Below are positions 59,552 through 64,000 of a stretch of 64,000 bases of DNA, piece after piece. This stretch comes from an uncultured OM182 clade bacterium. Lineage in GTDB: Bacteria; Pseudomonadota; Gammaproteobacteria; Pseudomonadales; Azotimanducaceae. Position numbers and translations under genes: made by a program. The stretch is from assembly GCA_905182025.1 (NCBI GenBank), contig CAJJAA010000034.1, positions 1 through 64,000 on the forward strand, in the 5' to 3' direction. How positions within the stretch are numbered: the first letter of the stretch is position 1; the number at the start of each line of letters is the position of its first letter. The notes under the pieces are model-generated. The model did no database searches. It worked only from the letters and a program-made list of their open reading frames with translations, and was not told where the DNA came from.

Positions 59552-61084
59552 TTGTACCCGGGGCTACACGCGGCATCCGACCGCGCCAAAATTGCTTACC
59601 AGATGGCATCGTCTGGTATATCCGTCAGCTACTGCGAACTCGAGCAGCACTCAAACCAGGGTGCACACTTGTTTCGCCAGCTCGGACTGAAACCCACTGA
59701 CGGCATAGCCATACTATTACCCAATCATGTCGAATACCTGAAGATCACCTGGGCGGCACAGCGATCAGGTCTGTATTACACGCCTATCAGCACGCTGTTT
59801 CAGCGCGATGAAATTCACTACATCGTAGAAAATTCAGACGTTAAAGTGCTCGTCACTCAATCTGATCTGCTCAGCAAGCTGAATCCCGACAAGCTAAAAA
59901 ATCTGCAGGTATTTTTAGTCGACGGCGAGGATCAATCAAACAACGCTAATAATTGGCAACAGCGGCGCTCGGCCTGCCCCATCACGCCCATTGAGGGCGA
60001 ATCTGAAGGGGCCGAGATGATCTATTCATCCGGTACAACGGGGCAACCCAAAGGGGTTCGTTTCTCACTCACTCAGGCGCCATTGGGCACGGTATCAAGC
60101 CTGTTCTCGACCCGCGTTGCGCTGCATAGCATTACCGCTGAGTGTCGCTACCTGTCCACTGCGCCGCTTTATCACTCGGCGCCACTGCGATACAACATGA
60201 TGGTTACCAGGCTGGGCGGCACAGCAACTATTATGGAAAAATTCGATCCTGAACAAGCCATGCGCCTTATCGAGGCAAACCGCATTACCCACAGCCAGTG
60301 GGTCCCTACGATGTTTGTAAGGCTGTTGAAGCTTCCCAGTGATATTCGCCAGCAGTATGACTTATCCTCTCTGGCGTTCTTGATTCATGCCGCTGCACCC
60401 TGCCCGGTAGACATTAAACAAGCCATGATCGACTGGTTAGGACCGGTTTTATTTGAGTACTATTCCGGCACTGAAGCAAACGGCTCAACTGCAATCACCT
60501 CGCAGGAATGGCTCGAGCACAGGGGCAGCGTCGGACGTGCTATCCATGGCGAGCTTCGTATTGTTGATGAAAGCGGCGCTGAGCTGGCTATTGGCGCGAC
60601 GGGCCAGGTCTATTTCGCGAACGGCTCCGATTTCAGCTACTACAAAGACCCGGTTAAAACATCCGAGGCGAAGAATTCACTGGGTTGGTCGACCCTTGGC
60701 GATATCGGTTATCTTGATGAAGAAGGGTATTTGTATCTGAAGGACAGAAAGTCCTTCATGATTATTTCCGGCGGCGTCAATATCTACCCACAAGAGGTAG
60801 AAAACATATTGATCCTGCATGAAGCCGTCGCAGACGTCGCTGTGTTTGGCGTGCCAAATAGCGAGTTCGGCGAAGAGGTCAAAGCCGTGGTTGAACTAAC
60901 TCACCCTGAAAACGCGTCTGCTGCCCTTAGCGAGTCGCTAATCGAATGGTGTCGTAGCCAACTTTCACACGTTAAGTGCCCAAGAAGCCTCGACTTCACT
61001 ACCACCTTACCTCGACACCCCACCGGCAAGCTCTACAAGAAAAAACTCCGCGACAGTTACTGGCCAACCGACACGTCAAGTTGA
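59552..61084 (+). CDS. AMP-forming acyl-CoA synthetase/ligase
   Basis: 510 residues. The start codon is TTG at 59552; the resulting MYPGLHAASDRAKIAYQMAS matches the usual start of this subfamily, so the rare start is credible. Motifs: P-loop MIYSSGTTGQPKGVRF, A5 YYSGTEANGS, A7/A8 YLYLKDRKSFMIISGGVNIY with PQEVEN, and C-terminal PTGKLYKKKL with the catalytic Lys. It activates a carboxylic acid with ATP and joins it to CoA. The substrate is unknown; it is near alcohol dehydrogenase and enoyl-CoA hydratase genes. It is convergent with folK. Confidence 0.9.
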   Translation: MYPGLHAASDRAKIAYQMASSGISVSYCELEQHSNQGAHLFRQLGLKPTDGIAILLPNHVEYLKITWAAQRSGLYYTPISTLFQRDEIHYIVENSDVKVLVTQSDLLSKLNPDKLKNLQVFLVDGEDQSNNANNWQQRRSACPITPIEGESEGAEMIYSSGTTGQPKGVRFSLTQAPLGTVSSLFSTRVALHSITAECRYLSTAPLYHSAPLRYNMMVTRLGGTATIMEKFDPEQAMRLIEANRITHSQWVPTMFVRLLKLPSDIRQQYDLSSLAFLIHAAAPCPVDIKQAMIDWLGPVLFEYYSGTEANGSTAITSQEWLEHRGSVGRAIHGELRIVDESGAELAIGATGQVYFANGSDFSYYKDPVKTSEAKNSLGWSTLGDIGYLDEEGYLYLKDRKSFMIISGGVNIYPQEVENILILHEAVADVAVFGVPNSEFGEEVKAVVELTHPENASAALSESLIEWCRSQLSHVKCPRSLDFTTTLPRHPTGKLYKKKLRDSYWPTDTSS

Positions 61085-61092
61085 TGCTGGCA

Positions 61093-61695
61093 TTAACGCG
61101 CCTCAGTAGACTGAGGATTTATAGATATTTGCGGCGCTTGCGTGATCAATTGTGCAATCGGTTTTGTTTGCATCGCGAAACAATAGTCTGGCCGGAGTTC
61201 TGCCAACGGCAATAGAACAAACAGACGGTTCATCGCCTCCTTATGAGGCAGCGTTAAAACGTCACTGCAGACCTGAGTCGAGCCGATCGCGATTAGATCT
61301 ATATCTATCGTTCTAGGTGTATGAAAACCATGCCGCGCAGGTCTGCCAAGGGATTCTTCAATCTTCTGGGTTTCCGCTAGCAGCGACAGAGGTGATAACT
61401 GCGTCGATCCGATAACAACCATATTGATGTACTGGTCTTGCGCCTGCTCAACATCAAGATTGCCTGCATCGGCGTTTGCATCATGGGGTTCCTGCAGAAT
61501 TGGATCTGACACCCACCGCGAAGACTCCTGCAGAGGACCGATGAGGCTTTCCAGCGCGCAGATAGCCTGATCCAGGTAGTCGTTTCGATTGCCTATATTG
61601 GAACCCAGTGCAAGGACGACTTCAGTTTTAGACGACACCTTAGACTCATCATTTCTACGCATAGCTTTTCGCTTTCTTTTCATGGTATTTTTCAA
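61093..61695 (-). CDS. folK: 2-amino-4-hydroxy-6-hydroxymethyldihydropteridine pyrophosphokinase
   Basis: About 200 residues from the ATG at 61695; the basic N-terminal 24 residues (MKNTMKRKRKAMRRNDESKV) are unusual, and an ATG at 61683 or 61662 may be the true start. The HPPK signature is present: LALGSNIGNRNDYLDQAICA and RTIDIDLIAIGS. It makes the pterin diphosphate for folate synthesis. It stands alone here, not next to panB or pcnB. It is divergent from the alcohol dehydrogenase. Confidence 0.88.
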   Translation of the reverse strand: MKNTMKRKRKAMRRNDESKVSSKTEVVLALGSNIGNRNDYLDQAICALESLIGPLQESSRWVSDPILQEPHDANADAGNLDVEQAQDQYINMVVIGSTQLSPLSLLAETQKIEESLGRPARHGFHTPRTIDIDLIAIGSTQVCSDVLTLPHKEAMNRLFVLLPLAELRPDYCFAMQTKPIAQLITQAPQISINPQSTEAR

Positions 61696-61732
61696 TATTC
61701 AGTTAAATTAACAAAGCAACGAGGAAAAATCG

Positions 61733-62815
61733 ATGAAAGCTGCCGTATTGCGTGAAGCAAACATACCAATGGAAATTGAAGAAGTTCAGATTTCCAAGCC
61801 AGGTCCGCGGGAAGTTTTGGTTCGCCCAATTGCTGCCGGCGTCTGTCACAGCGACCTGCATTTTATGGATGGCTCGTACCCTTACATGCTACCTACGATA
61901 TTGGGCCATGAAAGTGCCGGTGTTGTCGAGCAAGTCGGTTCTGACGTCACTTATGTGAAAAAAGGTGACCATGTCATCACTTGTCTTTCTGCGTTTTGTG
62001 GACACTGCAATAAGTGTCTAACGGGACACCTGTCTCTTTGTAATTCGCCTGAAGTTTCGCGAAAGGCCGAGGAAGCACCGCGTATTGCTCAGGGCTCGGA
62101 CACCATTCATCAGTTCTTAAATCTTTCATCCTTCGCGGAACTGATGCTGATACACGAACATGCATTGGTTAAGGTCAGAGAAGATATGCCAATGGATAGA
62201 GCAGCACTCATTGGCTGTTCAACAACAACGGGTGTTGGCGCCGTATTTCATACTGCGAAAGTTGAGCCAGGCTCTACAGTTGCCGTCATCGGCTGCGGTG
62301 GCGTTGGTCTCGCAGCAATCAACGGTGCAGCACTTGCCGGTGCCGCTAGAATTATCGCCGTCGACATGGTCGATTCTAAACTGGAACTGGCAAAGTCTGT
62401 CGGCGCAACGGATATTGTCAATGCGAGTTCCGGCAACGCGGTAGGCGAAGTCATTGAGATGACTCAAGGTGGTTGCGACTATACCTTCGAGGCAATTGGT
62501 CTCAAGGCCACCGCCGAACAGTCATTCCAAATGCTCTGTCCAGGAGGTGTCGCAACAATCATCGGCATGATACCACCCGGCACAATGGTTGAATTGCAAG
62601 GCGTCGATTTTCTATCAGAAAAGAAAATCCAAGGCTCAAACATGGGTTCAAACAGATTCCGTGTCGACATGCCTCGCTTTGTCGACTTTTACCTCGATGG
62701 TAAATTACACCTCGACCAAATGATTTCCAAGCACATCAAACTTAACGAAATCAACGAGGCTTTGACCGCACTTAAATCCGGTCAAGAAGCACGTCACATC
62801 ATTATGTTCGACTAA
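61733..62815 (+). CDS. Zinc-dependent alcohol dehydrogenase (medium-chain)
   Basis: 360 residues. Catalytic zinc ligands Cys38 (GVCHSD), His59-Glu60 (GHESAG) and Cys162 (IGCSTTTG). The structural zinc site has Cys89, 92, 95 and 103 (CGHCNKCLTGHLSLC). The NAD-binding Rossmann motif is VAVIGCGGVGLAAINGAALA. It belongs to the class III-like/aryl alcohol dehydrogenase branch and oxidises an alcohol or S-hydroxymethyl adduct. An AACGAGGAAAAA ribosome site precedes the ATG. Confidence 0.92.
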   Translation: MKAAVLREANIPMEIEEVQISKPGPREVLVRPIAAGVCHSDLHFMDGSYPYMLPTILGHESAGVVEQVGSDVTYVKKGDHVITCLSAFCGHCNKCLTGHLSLCNSPEVSRKAEEAPRIAQGSDTIHQFLNLSSFAELMLIHEHALVKVREDMPMDRAALIGCSTTTGVGAVFHTAKVEPGSTVAVIGCGGVGLAAINGAALAGAARIIAVDMVDSKLELAKSVGATDIVNASSGNAVGEVIEMTQGGCDYTFEAIGLKATAEQSFQMLCPGGVATIIGMIPPGTMVELQGVDFLSEKKIQGSNMGSNRFRVDMPRFVDFYLDGKLHLDQMISKHIKLNEINEALTALKSGQEARHIIMFD

Positions 62816-62950
62816 ATGTTTTGATCAGACCTTGAACGCGTTCTGCCCGATTGGCTGTATCGATTTTTGATCTTTGCAGCCAATCTTTTTGGCCTCTGCA
62901 AAATTCTAGTACGAGGCGAATACAAAAAATTAAAAACAATAGGTGAAACC

Positions 62951-63172
62951 ATGACGCTAGAGCGTGTTGAGTCAGAAATTACCGGTAACGTTTGGAAGAT
63001 TGAAGTTAAACCCGGAGACAAAGTCGAAGCAGAAGATGTCATCATGATTCTTGAATCGATGAAGATGGAAATTCCTGTCGAAGCACCCTGCGCAGGCACC
63101 ATCAAAGAAATTCTTGTCAGCGAGGAAGACGCGGTAGATGAAGATCAGGTGCTCGCAACGATCGAAAGCTAA
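62951..63172 (+). CDS. Stand-alone biotinyl (biotin/lipoyl attachment) domain protein
   Basis: 73 residues from the ATG at 62951, which follows AGGTGA at ideal spacing; a longer frame from 62867 is rejected. The domain is complete: ITGNVWKIEVKPGDKVEAED, then the ESMKME motif with biotinylated Lys38, then AGTIKEILVSEEDAVDEDQV. The MKM context points to biotin rather than lipoate. It would carry CO2 between a biotin carboxylase and a carboxyltransferase encoded elsewhere. It lies 135 bases after the alcohol dehydrogenase, same strand. Confidence 0.9.
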   Translation: MTLERVESEITGNVWKIEVKPGDKVEAEDVIMILESMKMEIPVEAPCAGTIKEILVSEEDAVDEDQVLATIES

Positions 63173-63206
63173 CGATACGAACGCTTAAAGGGCGACAAGC
63201 ACAGAT

Positions 63207-63989
63207 CTACTCGCCTGTAAAAACAGGCTGCCGCTTTTCAAAATACGCTTGCATCGCCTCGCGCCGATCATCACTGTATTGACTCAATAAATTCTGGTCA
63301 GTGTCCATGTGCATCAACGCATCATCGAGTGCATTGCTCACCGCGTTAATACTTTGCTTGATCATCTGCACTGCAATCGGCGGCTGTTGAGCATAGGCTT
63401 GCGCCATGCTTAAACTCGCCTCTGACAGATCCTGCCTTGGTACCAGCTCATCAAGGAAGCCCCACTCGAGCAACGTCGCACCGCTTTCTCTACTGCCAAG
63501 CATAATCATCTTTTTTGCTCTGGCGGGGCCAATGAGGCGCACGCACAAAGGCAGAGAGCGCCACATGAGGTTGATCCCTAGATTCACTTCAGGGTAACCA
63601 ACGGCGCAATCATCAGAGCCAATTCTAAAGTCACAGGCGGTGGGTATACAGGCTCCGCCGCCCAAAGCTGAACCCTGTATCGCGGCGATCGTGACCTGAT
63701 TGATGTTCAAGATCGCCTTAATCATCCGAGCACCAAGACCCGCCGAACGTCTTCGCATCAACAGAGACTGTGGCTCGCCTTTCTGTTTTAAGTCAGCACC
63801 GGCCGAGAAGTGTTTGCCGGCGCCCTCGAAGATAACAACTCGAGTCTTCTCGTCACTTAAAAAACTGTTTGAGATCTGCTCAATCTCAGCCATGATTTCT
63901 ACATTAAGTGCATTCATCGCATCAGGTCGATTCAAAATCACCCTCGCTATGTGCTCCTGCTTTTCAACCACAACATACTGGTAACTCAT
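63207..63989 (-). CDS. Enoyl-CoA hydratase/isomerase family protein
   Basis: 260 residues. The crotonase oxyanion-hole segments are present: FSAGADLKQKG and GSALGGGACIPTACDFRIGS. The second catalytic Glu position is kept in VGYPEVNLGI, while the first, normally Glu in GGGxE, is not evident (GGGACI), so it may isomerise or hydrolyse rather than hydrate. It acts on CoA thioesters. The gene is convergent with the biotinyl protein gene and starts 11 bases from the right edge; upstream neighbours are not visible. Confidence 0.9.
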   Translation of the reverse strand: MSYQYVVVEKQEHIARVILNRPDAMNALNVEIMAEIEQISNSFLSDEKTRVVIFEGAGKHFSAGADLKQKGEPQSLLMRRRSAGLGARMIKAILNINQVTIAAIQGSALGGGACIPTACDFRIGSDDCAVGYPEVNLGINLMWRSLPLCVRLIGPARAKKMIMLGSRESGATLLEWGFLDELVPRQDLSEASLSMAQAYAQQPPIAVQMIKQSINAVSNALDDALMHMDTDQNLLSQYSDDRREAMQAYFEKRQPVFTGE

Positions 63990-64000
63990 CTGTTAGACCT

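Overview
The window looks like a chromosomal segment of a free-living, probably marine or aquatic, aerobic gammaproteobacterium. The evidence is the gene order: murJ-ribF-lspA-fkpB-ispH running into type IV pilus minor pilins; rplU-rpmA-obgE-proB next to ispB; and miaB-phoH-ybeY-corC-lnt-leuS-lptE-holA. A proteobacterial dedicated sortase-type two-component pair, an ECF sigma factor beside a TonB receptor, and a DUF1820 gene fit the same lineage. I cannot assign genus. No rRNA, tRNA, CRISPR array, prophage or insertion sequence was seen.

Layout. 1-14.4 kb (minus strand): a long run murJ > ribF > lspA > fkpB > ispH > pilE > fimT > pilV > pilW > pilX > pilY1-like. The last gene is very large, carries about 1,100 residues of cadherin/Ig-like repeats before the PilY1 VWA and propeller parts, is split by a one-base frame break near 5340, and runs off the left edge. 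14.4-19.1 kb: rpsT, then convergent proB-obgE and rpmA-rplU, divergent from ispB. 19.3-25.7 kb: a phospholipase-C-like lipoprotein, a POT peptide transporter, two adjacent SPFH proteins with an NfeD partner, a ribokinase-like kinase and a small unknown protein. 25.9-28.9 kb: PdsR/PdsS-type response regulator and sensor kinase with no sortase in view. 28.9-31.7 kb: a frame-broken small gene, a perfect 18-bp palindrome, an ArsR-methyltransferase fusion regulator and ahcY. 32.1-35.9 kb: TonB-dependent receptor, a duplicated 65-bp intergenic element and an ECF sigma factor without FecR.

36.3-49.4 kb: a peptide ABC transporter (oppABCDF) whose OppC permease has an inserted fibronectin-III-like domain. 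It is flanked by two different AAA+ ATPase/VWA pairs: a MoxR/CoxE type on the left and a CobS/CobT type, with a Nudix hydrolase, on the right. A SixA-like phosphatase follows. 49.4-59.1 kb: housekeeping genes from holA to miaB (all minus). 59.2-64 kb: DUF1820 protein, acyl-CoA synthetase, folK, zinc alcohol dehydrogenase, a stand-alone biotinyl domain and an enoyl-CoA hydratase, suggesting acyl-CoA metabolism.

Most of the window is ordinary core genome. The parts most worth a second look are the cadherin-armed PilY1, the FN3-inserted OppC between two chaperone-like ATPase/VWA pairs, the sortase-less Pds pair, and the palindrome controlling the SAH-cycle operon.
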